Source: Halomonas meridiana (GTDB lineage: Bacteria; Pseudomonadota; Gammaproteobacteria; Pseudomonadales; Halomonadaceae). Taken from it: a stretch of 64,000 nucleotides of DNA. Made by a program: the position numbers and the translations under genes. The notes below the pieces were generated by a model that searched no databases, had not been told where the DNA came from, and saw nothing but the letters and a program-made list of their open reading frames with translations. How positions within the stretch are numbered: position 1 is the first letter of the stretch; the number at the start of each line of letters is the position of its first letter. Positions 1-9,214 of this stretch are shown here, one piece after another. Location: assembly GCF_009846525.1 (NCBI RefSeq), contig NZ_CP024621.1:3224001-3288000 (forward strand), read 5' to 3'.

Positions 1-46
1 CCCAGGCAGCCAAGCCGAGTAAGTAGACGCCTGACAACACCAGGCG
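1..46 (-). other. Possible start of a membrane protein gene, cut by window edge
   Basis: On the minus strand, just past the fbpC-like stop codon, one frame reads into the window edge as a short hydrophobic stretch (L-V-L-S-G-V-Y-L-L-G-L-A-A-W). A GTG at 40-38 or TTG at 37-35 could start it. This could be the N terminus of a permease following the ATPase gene, but only about 15 codons are visible. The same bases also form a 6-bp stem (28-33 with 41-46). Both readings are weak. Confidence 0.2.
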
Positions 47-47
47 C

Positions 48-1145
48 TTAACGCGGGAAGATGAACACTTGGGAGTGGTCGAGATCGATATCGATCGGCT
101 GACCCTCCTGGGGGAGGAAGACACCCGGCACACGGGCGTGGAGGTGTGCCTCCTGGCCATCCACGCCGTGGGCGCAGAGGTGTATCAAGCTCGTGCGGCC
201 AAGCAGTTTCGCCATCACCACGTGGCTGTGGCTATGGGCATCGGCCGGCAGGTCGCGCTCTTTGATGCGCAGCGCCTCCGGGCGAATCATCACCTGCGCG
301 GCGCTGCCTTCGGGCAGCCAGCTCGCATCCACGTCTCCTACCGGGGTGTGTACCACTCCGTCCTGAACCACGCCGTCCAACTCGTTTACCTCCCCAAAAA
401 AGGTCACGACGAATGGATCGACCGGCGCGCAGTAAAGCTCCCGCGGCGTGCCCGTTTGGACGATCTTGCCATCGCGCATCAAGGCAATGCGGTCAGCCAT
501 GAACATCGCCTCTTCCGGGTCGTGGGTGACCAGCAGTGTCGCAGACCCCAGCTTTTTCAGCACGTGCAGCGTATCGTCACGAATCCGGTCACGTAGCCGG
601 GCATCCAGGCTAGAGAAGGGCTCATCCAGCAGCATCAGTTTGGGGGTAGGCGCCAGGGCGCGGGCGAGCGCCACCCGCTGCTGCTGGCCGCCCGAGAGCA
701 TGTGAGGATAAGTCTCGGCGTAATCGGCCATGCCCAGCTGCGCTAATAGCTCCAGTGCCCGGGCGCGGCGCTGGCCAGAGGGCAGATGCTTCAAACCAAA
801 GGTGACATTTTCCAGCACGCTCAAGTGCGGAAAAAGGGCAGAGTCTTGAAACGCCAGCCCGACATTCCGCTTCTCTGGCGGCACATGACGCTTGCCCGGG
901 GCTGCGATGGCCTGCCCTTCTAAGCTGACGGTGCCCTCTTGAACCACTTCGAGCCCTGCGGCGATGCGCAGTAGCGTGGTTTTACCACAGCCAGACGGGC
1001 CAAGCAGGCAGACCACCTCGCCCTGGGCAATGTCGAGGTCGATGCCTTTGACGACGTGATTGGCTGCAAACGTGTGTTGCACACCGCGCAGCGACAGCGC
1101 CGATGCGGGAGCGGCCACGTCAGAAAGAGAGACTGTTGCCGTCAT
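48..1145 (-). CDS. fbpC: Iron(III) ABC transporter ATP-binding protein (FbpC-like)
   Basis: ATP-hydrolysing subunit of an importer, on the cytoplasmic face of the inner membrane, most likely for ferric iron. The 365-residue protein has Walker A GPSGCGKTT near residue 50, the ABC signature LSGGQQQRVALARAL, Walker B LMLLDEPFSSLDARLR, a switch histidine (LLVTHDPEEA), and a C-terminal TOBE-like region. Upstream in-frame codons exist, but ATG at 1145 is preferred because GGTGA precedes it and the ABC domain begins soon after. The gene is divergent from an FbpA-type binding protein with a Fur-like site between them, which supports iron rather than another substrate. The general ATPase class alone would also fit spermidine or sulfate importers. 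The permease gene is not in the window. Confidence 0.85.
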   Translation of the reverse strand: MTATVSLSDVAAPASALSLRGVQHTFAANHVVKGIDLDIAQGEVVCLLGPSGCGKTTLLRIAAGLEVVQEGTVSLEGQAIAAPGKRHVPPEKRNVGLAFQDSALFPHLSVLENVTFGLKHLPSGQRRARALELLAQLGMADYAETYPHMLSGGQQQRVALARALAPTPKLMLLDEPFSSLDARLRDRIRDDTLHVLKKLGSATLLVTHDPEEAMFMADRIALMRDGKIVQTGTPRELYCAPVDPFVVTFFGEVNELDGVVQDGVVHTPVGDVDASWLPEGSAAQVMIRPEALRIKERDLPADAHSHSHVVMAKLLGRTSLIHLCAHGVDGQEAHLHARVPGVFLPQEGQPIDIDLDHSQVFIFPR

Positions 1146-1283
1146 TCGTTCACCCATGGGTTTGTTCACAACGAGTACGCAGGGACGCAGCCGTTGCAAA
1201 CACGGTTGAAAGGTATTTGCATTCTATTTTCTATTGGCAAGAGATGCACGTTTGCCCGTCAATGCGCCGCGTTACAAAAATAG

Positions 1284-1302
1284 ATGCGTGTCATTATCAT
1301 TT
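1284..1302. promoter_or_regulatory. Candidate Fur box between divergent iron-transport genes
   Basis: The minus strand reads AAATGATAATGACAC here, containing the GATAAT-type hexamers typical of Fur sites (consensus GATAATGATAATCATTATC). A second AT-rich stretch, ACTTATTATCATAAAC at 1354-1369, may extend it. The location between fbpC and fbpA fits iron repression of both. The match is partial and judged by eye. Confidence 0.5.
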
Positions 1303-1385
1303 CACTTGACGCGTTCCGACCAAGGCGTTTCAATACGCTACGGCGCTAATGCAACTTATTATCATAAACATTCAGGGTATTTTTT

Positions 1386-2411
1386 ATGAAAAAGGCACGT
1401 CTTTCGGCTTCCGTTGCTGCCATCATGGCCGGTTCCGCGTTTGCCACCAGCGCACTCGCTAACGAAGTCAACATCTACTCTGCTCGTCACTACGACTCTG
1501 ACGAGATTCTCTACCAAGCGTTCACCGACGAGACGGGTATTGAAGTGAACGTACTGGAAGGCGACGCCAACCAGCTGATGGAGCGTATGCAGCGTGAAGG
1601 CGTCGCGAGCCCTGCCGACGTCATGCTGACCGTGGATGCAGGCAACCTGTGGCGCGCGGAGCAAGACGGCATTTTTCAAAGCGTAGACTCTGACGTGCTC
1701 AACGAGCGCCTGCCGGAGTCCATGCGTCACCCGGAAGGCATGTGGTTTGGCTTTAGCCAGCGCGCCCGTGTGATCTACTACAACCGCGAAAACTTCGACC
1801 CGAGTCAGATCGCCACCTACGAAGATCTGGCCGATCCGCAGTTCGAAGGCCAAGTGTGCATCCGCTCTTCCAACAACATCTACAACCAGTCCCTGCTGGC
1901 GTCGATGATCGAGCACCACGGTGAAGAGGGCGCGCAAGAGTGGGCCCAGGGCGTCGTGAACAACATGGCTCGCGACCCGGAAGGCGGTGACACCGACCAG
2001 ATTCTGGGCGTTGCTAGCGGTGAGTGTAACCTCGCGGTCGGTAACCACTACTACTACGTGCGTCTGCTGCACTCTGACGATGCCGCCGAGCGTGAAGCCG
2101 CGCGTAAAGTGGGCGTGATCTTCCCCAACCAGGATGACCGCGGTACCCACGTGAACGTCGGCGGTGCTGGCCTGGTCGCCAACGCGCAAAACCCGGAAAA
2201 CGGCATTCGCTTCCTGGAGTTCCTGGCCTCTGAGCAAGCGCAAGAAGTGCTGGCCGAGCGCAACTACGAGTTCCCGGTGGTCGAAGGCGTGAAGAAAAAC
2301 CCGGTGCTGGAGTCTTGGGGCGATTTCGCCAAAGACGACATCAACATCAGCATTCTGGGTGAGAACAACCCGGAAGCGGTACGTATCTTCGACCGCGTTA
2401 GCTGGCGTTAA
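1386..2411 (+). CDS. fbpA: Iron(III) ABC transporter periplasmic binding protein (FbpA-like)
   Basis: Periplasmic ferric-ion-binding protein that delivers Fe3+ to an FbpBC-type importer. The 341-residue precursor opens with a classical signal peptide (Lys at 2-3, hydrophobic core, likely cleavage at SALA-NE near residue 25) and continues as a type 2 periplasmic-binding fold starting NEVNIYSARHY. The tyrosine cluster GNHYYYVRL near residue 220 matches the iron-ligand tyrosines of the FbpA family. The start has an AGGGT element about 9 bases upstream. The gene is divergent from the ATPase and ends at a strong shared terminator. Most FbpA operons run A-B-C on one strand, so the split orientation is a departure. 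A related binding protein for another metal or thiamine is less likely given the tyrosines. Confidence 0.88.
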   Translation: MKKARLSASVAAIMAGSAFATSALANEVNIYSARHYDSDEILYQAFTDETGIEVNVLEGDANQLMERMQREGVASPADVMLTVDAGNLWRAEQDGIFQSVDSDVLNERLPESMRHPEGMWFGFSQRARVIYYNRENFDPSQIATYEDLADPQFEGQVCIRSSNNIYNQSLLASMIEHHGEEGAQEWAQGVVNNMARDPEGGDTDQILGVASGECNLAVGNHYYYVRLLHSDDAAEREAARKVGVIFPNQDDRGTHVNVGGAGLVANAQNPENGIRFLEFLASEQAQEVLAERNYEFPVVEGVKKNPVLESWGDFAKDDINISILGENNPEAVRIFDRVSWR

Positions 2412-2461
2412 GCGCGGCTTGGGCACACGCTTTTGAAGCCGGTGCTTAAGTAACGAACTAA

Positions 2462-2497
2462 ACACAACCCCCGCAGCGACCGCTGTGGGGGTTGTGT
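2462..2497. terminator. Bidirectional terminator between fbpA and polA
   Basis: A 17-bp inverted repeat with one G-T pair (2462-2478 with 2481-2497; arms start ACACAACCCCC and end GGGGGTTGTGT) lies between the convergent fbpA and polA stop codons. It should end transcription from both sides, although neither flank has a long T run. Confidence 0.75.
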
Positions 2498-2523
2498 GTT
2501 ATGGGCGAGTGCTCTCTCGTTCG

Positions 2524-5289
2524 TTAGTGAGCTTCATCCCAATTCGCGCCGCTTTGCGCTTCTACGATCAGCGGGACGTTGAGCGATGCCGCCGCCTGCA
2601 TGCGTGTCTGCACCTGCTCGATAAAACTATCCACCTGGGCCTCGGCCACTTCGAACACCAATTCATCATGCACCTGCATGACCATCAGCGCGTCGAACTC
2701 CCCCTCCGCTAGCCACGCATCTACATCGATCATGGCCTGCTTGATGATATCCGCCGCCGTGCCCTGCATGGGCGCATTGATGGCCGTACGCTCGGCGCCT
2801 TGTCGGCGGTTGCGGTTTTGCGAGTGGATCTCCGGCAGGTAGAGCCGCCGCCCCATCACGGTTTCGACAAAGCCATCCTCCGCCGCCTGGGTACGAATAC
2901 GGTCCATGTAGCGAGCCACCCCGGGGTAGCGGTCGAAGTAGCGATCAATGTAGGTCTGCGCCTGGTTGCGGTCGATGTGCAGCTGGCGGGAAAGCCCCCA
3001 GGCGCTCATGCCGTAGATCAAGCCAAAGTTGATGGCTTTCGCACTGCGGCGCTGGTCGGCAGAGACCTTGTCCAGCGAGGTGCCAAAGACTTCCGCCGCC
3101 GTCGCGGTGTGAATATCGCGCCCTTCGGCAAACGCCTCCAGCAGCCCTTTGTCCTCCGATAGATGCGCCATGATGCGCAGCTCGATCTGAGAGTAGTCCG
3201 CCGCGACGATGCGGTAGCCAGGGCGCGCCACGAACGCCTGGCGAATCTTGCGCCCCTCCTCGGTGCGGATGGGAATGTTCTGCAGATTGGGATCCGACGA
3301 CGACAGCCGACCGGTCGCCGTGACCGCCTGATGGTAGCTGGTGTGAACCCGCCCAGTCGTCTTGTTAAGCAGGCGTGGCAGCTTATCGGTGTAGGTGGAT
3401 TTCAGCTTGGCCAGCCCACGGTGCTGCATGATGACTTTAGGCAGCGGGTAGTCCAGCGCCAGCTCTTCGAGTACCGCTTCCGCCGTCGACGGCGCGCCTT
3501 TCGGGGTTTTCTTGATGACCGGGATTTTCTGCTCGTCGAACAGAATTTGCCCTAACTGCTTGGGCGAACCCAGGTTGAACTCGCGGCCCGCCAGTTCGAA
3601 AGCGTTGCTCTCTAACTCACGGATACGCTGTTCGAGCTGCTGACTCTGTTCGTGCAGGCGCTCGGCATCGAGGGCGACGCCGTTGCGCTCGATGCGTGAC
3701 AGCACGTTGATCAGCGGCAGCTCGAGGCGGTCGAGCACCTCGGCCAACCGCCCTTCCCGTTCGACCTGCGGGCGCAAGGTATCTTGCAGACGCAGGGTGA
3801 TGTCCACGTCCTCACAGGCGTAAGGCGCCGCCTGCTCCAGGGCGATCTGGTTGAAGGTGAGCTGCTTGGCTCCTTTGCCTGCGATCTCTTCGAAGGAAAT
3901 GGTTTTCTCGCCCAGGTACTTCAACGCCAGCGAATCCATGTCGTGACGCGTGGCGGTGGAGTTGAGCACGTAGGAGGCCAGCATGGTGTCCGCAAGCGGC
4001 CCCACGACATGAATGTCCACGTTGGCGAGCACGGAGATATCGTACTTTAGGTTCTGGCCAATCTTGGTCTTGGTGGGATCTTCCAGTAGCGGCTTCAACG
4101 CCTGAAGAACCGTGTGGCGGTCCAGCTGGGTCGGGGCGTCCAGATAATCATGAGCCAACGGAATATAGGCGGCCTCGCCTGCCTCTAGGGCAATCCCAAC
4201 GCCGACGATATCGGCATCCATATAGTTCAGGCTGGTGGTTTCCAGATCGAAGCAGAAGCGTTCGGCCTCGTTGAGCCGTGCGAGCCACGCCTCCAGCTCG
4301 GCCTGCTCGGTAATCACATGATCATGGCGCTCGGTCGGCGCCGTCTCCGTCGCGCTGTCGGCTGCTTCCGAGACGGGCTCGCCGCCTGCTACATCGTCCA
4401 CGCCTTCGTCGTTACCTTCCAGCAGCTCGGCGAGCCACTGCTTGAACTCCATCTCTTTGTACAGCTCGACCAGCGCTTCGCGGTCTGGGTGGGCAATGTC
4501 CAAATCATCCAATCCTACCGGCAAGTCGCAGTCGGTTTTGATGGTGGCCAGCTGATAAGAGAGAAACGCCTGCTCCCGGTGCTCTTCCAGTTTTTTGGGT
4601 AGCGTTTTCGCGCCACGAAAACCAAGGGTGGTCACGCGTTCTAAATCGCCATAAATCGTATCCAAACCGCCGCCCATACCTTGCAGCAGACCGATGGCGG
4701 TTTTTTCGCCCACCCCCGGCACGCCGGGGATGTTATCCACCTTGTCGCCCATCAGCGCGAGAAAGTCGATGATCAGTGCGGGGGGCAGGCCAAACTTCTC
4801 CTCCACGCCCGCTTCATCGAGGGTTTCCTCTTTCATGGTGTTGACCAGCGTGATGTGGCCGTTCACCAGTTGGGCCATGTCTTTATCGCCGGTGGAGATC
4901 ACCGCGTCACGGCCAGCCTGAGTGGCGTGGTGCGCCAACGTGCCAATTACGTCATCCGCTTCGACCCCTTCGATGCATAGCAGCGGCAGGCCGAGGGCTT
5001 TGACACAGGCGTGCAGCGGTTTGATTTGGCTGCGCAGGTCGTCTGGCATGGGCGGACGATGGGCCTTGTAGTCGCTGTACAGCTCATCGCGGAAGGTTTT
5101 ACCTGGCGCGTCGAACACCACCGCCATGGGGCTATCGGGGTAGTCTTTCATCAGCCGTTTGAGCATGTTCAGTACGCCCTTCACGGCCCCGGTCGGCTGA
5201 CCGTTAGAGGTCGTTAGCGGCGGCAGCGCATGAAACGCGCGGTAGAGGTACGAAGAGCCATCGACGAGCACGATTGGGGCACGGGCCAT
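2524..5289 (-). CDS. polA: DNA polymerase I
   Basis: Repair and lagging-strand polymerase that removes RNA primers and fills gaps. At 921 residues it has the full three-domain plan: N-terminal 5'-3' exonuclease (opens [20 protein letters not shown], with [12 protein letters not shown] and GDKDMAQL), a 3'-5' proofreading domain whose DxE motif is intact (CFDLETTSL, near residue 350), and the Klenow polymerase domain with motif [14 protein letters not shown], motif [15 protein letters not shown] and motif [13 protein letters not shown] codon six bases upstream is in frame, but ATG at 5289 has GGAA at proper spacing. The gene is divergent from thrB, an arrangement also known in Pseudomonas. Confidence 0.97.
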   Translation of the reverse strand: MARAPIVLVDGSSYLYRAFHALPPLTTSNGQPTGAVKGVLNMLKRLMKDYPDSPMAVVFDAPGKTFRDELYSDYKAHRPPMPDDLRSQIKPLHACVKALGLPLLCIEGVEADDVIGTLAHHATQAGRDAVISTGDKDMAQLVNGHITLVNTMKEETLDEAGVEEKFGLPPALIIDFLALMGDKVDNIPGVPGVGEKTAIGLLQGMGGGLDTIYGDLERVTTLGFRGAKTLPKKLEEHREQAFLSYQLATIKTDCDLPVGLDDLDIAHPDREALVELYKEMEFKQWLAELLEGNDEGVDDVAGGEPVSEAADSATETAPTERHDHVITEQAELEAWLARLNEAERFCFDLETTSLNYMDADIVGVGIALEAGEAAYIPLAHDYLDAPTQLDRHTVLQALKPLLEDPTKTKIGQNLKYDISVLANVDIHVVGPLADTMLASYVLNSTATRHDMDSLALKYLGEKTISFEEIAGKGAKQLTFNQIALEQAAPYACEDVDITLRLQDTLRPQVEREGRLAEVLDRLELPLINVLSRIERNGVALDAERLHEQSQQLEQRIRELESNAFELAGREFNLGSPKQLGQILFDEQKIPVIKKTPKGAPSTAEAVLEELALDYPLPKVIMQHRGLAKLKSTYTDKLPRLLNKTTGRVHTSYHQAVTATGRLSSSDPNLQNIPIRTEEGRKIRQAFVARPGYRIVAADYSQIELRIMAHLSEDKGLLEAFAEGRDIHTATAAEVFGTSLDKVSADQRRSAKAINFGLIYGMSAWGLSRQLHIDRNQAQTYIDRYFDRYPGVARYMDRIRTQAAEDGFVETVMGRRLYLPEIHSQNRNRRQGAERTAINAPMQGTAADIIKQAMIDVDAWLAEGEFDALMVMQVHDELVFEVAEAQVDSFIEQVQTRMQAAASLNVPLIVEAQSGANWDEAH

Positions 5290-5462
5290 AACCAAATTCC
5301 ATAGTCAGCAAAACGGTAAGGATGTCTGTTCTCTATGATACGCGTTCAGCGCCGGGGCTGCAGAAAAGAGCCGTAAAACACGAGGCGCATCGCCACACAA
5401 CGCTGCCAACTCGCGCGGCAAGCCGCTACAATAATGGGCTTAGCAACCTGGGCGAGATCCTC

Positions 5463-6422
5463 ATGGCAGTATTCACCCCGCTTAGCGACGCACAGGTCGC
5501 CGCGTTTTTGGAAAAATTTGATGTTGGCAGCTTTGTCGCGCTTCAGGGTGTGGCAGGCGGTACGGAGAATTCGACGTTTTTCGTGACCACCGACCGCCGC
5601 GAGCTGGTGCTGACCCTGTTCGAACAGGGCGAGCACGAAGAGCTGCCGTTTTTCGTGGAACTGCTCGACTACCTAGACGAGCACCGCCTGCCGGTGCCGG
5701 GCACCATTCACGACCGTGAAGGCGTTGCCCTGCACAGTTTGGCGGGCAAGCCCGCCCTGCTGTTCCCGCGCCTACCGGGCAAACACCCCAGCGCGCCCAA
5801 TCTAGCTCAGTGCCAAGCGCTGGGCACGACGCTGGGGCGGCTGCATAAGGTGTCGCAACGCTTCCCTGGACACCGCCCCAATCCCCGCGACCTGCACTGG
5901 CTGCGGGCGGTCCACCACAAAGTGCTCACTTACATCAGCCCGGATGATCAAACGCTGATGAAAAACGAAGTGGACGACTACGAAAGCGCCTTCAACCAGC
6001 ATGGCGCGCTGCCCCAGGGGGCACTGCACGGCGACCTGTTCCGTGACAACACGCTGTACGAAGGCGACAGCCTCGGCGGCATCATCGATTTTTACAACGG
6101 CTGCACCGGCGACCTGCTGTTCGATCTCGCCATTGTGATCAACGACTGGGCCTCCAACGAGGATGGCTCGCTGAATGCCGAGCGCTACCATGCGATCTTG
6201 AGCGCCTACCAGGCGCGTCGTCCGCTCACCGAGACCGAGCGCACCCTTTGGCCGACCATGCTGCGGATGACGGCACTGCGTTACTGGCTGTCGCGGCTTT
6301 TGGTGGTGTATGTCGACCCGCCGGCCCACGACTTGACCCCCCATGACCCCGAACGCTTCCGCGTGATCCTCAAGGCACGCATCGCGTGGGGCGCACTTCC
6401 CATTCCAGAGGCATCTTCATGA
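5463..6422 (+). CDS. thrB: Homoserine kinase (APH-fold ThrB)
   Basis: Phosphorylates L-homoserine to O-phospho-L-homoserine in threonine synthesis. This is the aminoglycoside-phosphotransferase-fold homoserine kinase found in pseudomonads, not the GHMP-type enzyme of E. coli. The 319-residue protein starts MAVFTPLSDAQVAAFL, has the N-lobe segment GGTENSTFFV, the catalytic-loop motif LHGDLFRDNTLY near residue 190, and the metal-binding IIDFYNGCTGD. The reading frame is open further upstream, but family length and the N-terminal pattern support ATG at 5463. Its stop overlaps the next start (ATGA at 6419-6422), so it is probably co-translated with the arginine decarboxylase gene. Confidence 0.9.
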   Translation: MAVFTPLSDAQVAAFLEKFDVGSFVALQGVAGGTENSTFFVTTDRRELVLTLFEQGEHEELPFFVELLDYLDEHRLPVPGTIHDREGVALHSLAGKPALLFPRLPGKHPSAPNLAQCQALGTTLGRLHKVSQRFPGHRPNPRDLHWLRAVHHKVLTYISPDDQTLMKNEVDDYESAFNQHGALPQGALHGDLFRDNTLYEGDSLGGIIDFYNGCTGDLLFDLAIVINDWASNEDGSLNAERYHAILSAYQARRPLTETERTLWPTMLRMTALRYWLSRLLVVYVDPPAHDLTPHDPERFRVILKARIAWGALPIPEASS

Positions 6423-8340
6423 GTGACATGGCAACGACCAGCAGTCCCGCCGTACGTGCCCGCCGCACTTGGAACATGGACCAGTGGGGCAGCGGCTACT
6501 TTGACGTCGACGATCACGGCCAAGCCCTGGTGCGTCCGCTAGGCAGCGATGCAGAAGGCCCAGCGCTGCCTATCAGCGCGCTGGTGCGCCAGCTGCAAAC
6601 TGCCGGGTTGCGCTTGCCGGTACTGGTGCGCTTTAGCGATATTCTCCACGACCGCGTCGAGCAGCTCTGCGGTGCTTTCGATGCCGCCATGCAGGACGTG
6701 GACTATCAGGGCGGCTATACCGCCGTTTACCCCATCAAAGTGAACCAGCAGCGCCGCGTCGTGGAAGAGATTCTGGCGACCTCCGAGCGCGGTAACGGCC
6801 GCGTCGGCCTGGAAGCCGGTAGCAAGCCGGAGCTGCTGGCGGTGCTGGCGCTGTCGGATGGCGGCTCGTCACTGATCGTGTGCAATGGCTATAAAGATCG
6901 CGAGTACGTGCGCCTAGCACTACTGGGCGAGAAGCTCGGCCACAAAGTGTATCTGGTGGTGGAGAAACTCTCCGAGCTGGCGCTGATTCTCGAAGAGGCT
7001 CGCGAGCTGGACGTGACGCCGCGCATTGGCCTGCGGGCACGGCTGGCCTCGGTGGGTAAAGGGAAGTGGCAGAACACCGGCGGTGAGAAATCGAAATTCG
7101 GTCTCACCGCTAGCCAGATTTTGGAAGTGGTCGACACCCTGCGCGCCGAAGATGCCCTGGCCAGCCTGCAGCTCGTGCACTTCCACCTGGGGTCGCAAAT
7201 CGCCAACATCCGCGACATTCAGCGCGGCCTGCGGGAGTGCGCGCGCTTCTATCAAAACCTGATGAGCCTGGGCGCGCCCATCGACACCGTCGACGTAGGT
7301 GGCGGATTGGGCATCGACTACGAAGGCACTCGCTCGCGCAGCTACTGTTCGGCCAACTACTCCATGCAGGAGTACGCCCGCAACGTCGTCAGCGCCTTCT
7401 CCCAGCTCTGCCAAGAAGCCGATCTGCCCCAGCCGCACCTGATCAGCGAATCCGGCCGCTCGCTGACGGCCCACCACGCGGTGCTGATCACCAACGTGAT
7501 TGGTGAAGAGCGCGTCAACGACACGCCCCCCGAGCGCGCGCCCCAGGAAGAAGACCCGCAGGTAGAAGAGCTATGGCGGGTGTTCGAGCAGCTGGCCGAT
7601 ACCCAAGAACCCGGGTGCTGGTCGAGGCATGGCACGACCTGTTGCAAGCGGTCAGCGAGTTACACGACCGTTTCGTTCTGGGGCTGAGCGACATCAATGC
7701 CCGCGCCGAGGGCGAGCGGCTCTACATGGCCGCCTGCACGCGCCTGCGCGGCAAGCTGGATACCCGCAACCGCGCCCACCGGGAAATCATGGACGAGTTG
7801 GCCGAAAAGCTGGCGGATAAGCTTTTCGTAAACTTCTCGCTGTTCCAGTCGGTGCCGGACGTGTGGGGCATCGAACAGATTTTCCCGGTGCTCCCGCTCA
7901 CCGGGCTGGACAAAGCGCCGACCCGTCGCGCGGTGATTCAAGACATCACCTGCGACTCCGATGGCCGGATCGATAGCTACGTGGATGGCCAAGGGGTGGA
8001 AAGCACCCTACCGCTGCCCGAGTGGGCCAACGAGGACGAGCGCTGGCTGGGCTTCTTCCTGGTGGGGGCGTACCAAGAGATCCTGGGTGACCTGCACAAC
8101 TTGTTCGGCGACACCGATTCCGTCGATGCGGCGCTCGGCGCGGACGGCGAGTGGGTGCTCTCTAACCCGCAGGCGGGGGACACGGTAGCCAACGTGCTGG
8201 CGTACGTGAACTTCGACGCCCGCGTGTTGAAACAGAAACTCACCGAGCAGTTGGTCACCAGCGGCTTCTCCCCTGAAGAGCAGGCGCACTTTGCTGCCAG
8301 CCTGACCGAGGGGCTCGAGGGCTACACCTACCTGGAGTAA
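6419..8340 (+). pseudogene. speA: Biosynthetic arginine decarboxylase, single frameshift
   Basis: PLP enzyme that converts arginine to agmatine, feeding polyamine synthesis. The family sequence is complete but split between two frames. The first 398 or so codons (start MSDMATTSS) hold the PLP-lysine segment AVYPIKVNQQRRVV and the glycine-rich DVGGGLGIDYEG. After GAACCCGGG at 7608-7615 the match moves to another frame beginning RVLVEAWHDLL and continues through FVNFSLFQSVPD, DITCDSDGRID and VGAYQEILGDLHNLFGDT to the family C terminus GYTYLE. Restoring one C in the CCCGGG run gives an uninterrupted protein of about 640 residues. Read literally, the first frame stops at 7687. Either this is a sequencing slip or a very recent inactivation, because both halves look fully conserved. 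The start overlaps thrB (ATGA). Confidence 0.88.
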
Positions 8341-8361
8341 CCCCACCGGCACGTCCGGCGA

Positions 8362-8394
8362 TAAAAAAAGCCACCGAGTATCTCGGTGGCTTTT
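8362..8394. terminator. Bidirectional terminator after speA
   Basis: Stem AAAAGCCACCGAG / CTCGGTGGCTTTT (8366-8378 with 8382-8394), a 3-base loop, and T runs on both strands. It serves speA on the plus strand and the hydrolase gene on the minus strand. Confidence 0.9.
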
Positions 8395-8421
8395 GCGTCA
8401 CTAGCGAGCAGCTCAGCTGCC

Positions 8422-9087
8422 TTACTCGACGACGCTGGTGACGATCTCCAGACCGCCAGTGAGTGTCAAACGCAGCGAGGCCCCACGGGGTAGCTCGCCA
8501 ACGCCGGCTGGCGTTCCGGTCAAAATCACGTCGCCTGGCTCCAGGGTGAAGTGACGACTCATCTCCGCCACCAGCGTGGGAATGGCAAAAATCATGTCCG
8601 CCCCTTCGCCGTGCTGACGCTCTTCCCCGTCGATTTCCAAGGTGAAAGCCAGCGCGTTCCAGTTAGGCACGCGGCTCAGCGGCAAAAAAGGCGACAGCGG
8701 GCAAGCGCCATCAAAGGCCTTGGCAATTTCCCAAGGGTGGCCTTTCTCTTTTAGCTTGGTTTGCACATCGCGCAGGGTGAGATCCATTGCCAAGCCAATA
8801 CCGGCAATGGCACGCTCGGCTTCATCCTGCGTGGCGTGGGTCAGACACTCCCCCACCAGCAGCGCCAGCTCGACTTCGTAATGCACATCTCCCCGCGAAA
8901 ACGGCGGGTCGAGCGGCTTGGTTAAATCCACGACGCTAGTGCCGGGTTTGATGAACAGCAGCGGCTCGCTGGGAACCGGGTTATCCAACTCTTTGGCGTG
9001 GTCGGCATAGTTGCGGCCGACACAGACGACCTTGCCCAGCGCGTGGGGAAACTCCTGACCATCGGTAAACTGTGGAACAAAACGCAT
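8422..9087 (-). CDS. Fumarylacetoacetate hydrolase family protein
   Basis: Member of the FAH family, metal-dependent hydrolases and decarboxylases that act on beta-diketo acids such as acylpyruvates and oxaloacetate. The 221-residue protein is a single FAH domain of about the FAHD1/YcgM length. Visible motifs are GRNYADHAKEL near residue 20, FIKPGTSVV, HYEVELALLVG (metal-binding glutamates), and VILTGTPAGVGEL near the C terminus. ATG at 9087 is preferred over an upstream in-frame codon because GGAG lies about 10 bases before it. It is the last gene before the speA terminator on the opposite strand, with no operon partner. Substrate cannot be told from sequence. Confidence 0.85.
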   Translation of the reverse strand: MRFVPQFTDGQEFPHALGKVVCVGRNYADHAKELDNPVPSEPLLFIKPGTSVVDLTKPLDPPFSRGDVHYEVELALLVGECLTHATQDEAERAIAGIGLAMDLTLRDVQTKLKEKGHPWEIAKAFDGACPLSPFLPLSRVPNWNALAFTLEIDGEERQHGEGADMIFAIPTLVAEMSRHFTLEPGDVILTGTPAGVGELPRGASLRLTLTGGLEIVTSVVE

Positions 9088-9214
9088 GGCGGGTCTTCTC
9101 CTTCTCATTATGCGTGCCGCATTCGCAACGACAGGCGCATTAGTCTACCCCAGCCATGCCCATGTTCCACAGTGTCATCCGCGCATTTCCACTCGGCGTC
9201 GACGTTTGAGACGC

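Noticed and set aside
1362..2465. 367-codon open frame antisense to fbpA
   Set aside because: Composition artefact opposite a clear FbpA gene, with no recognisable motifs.
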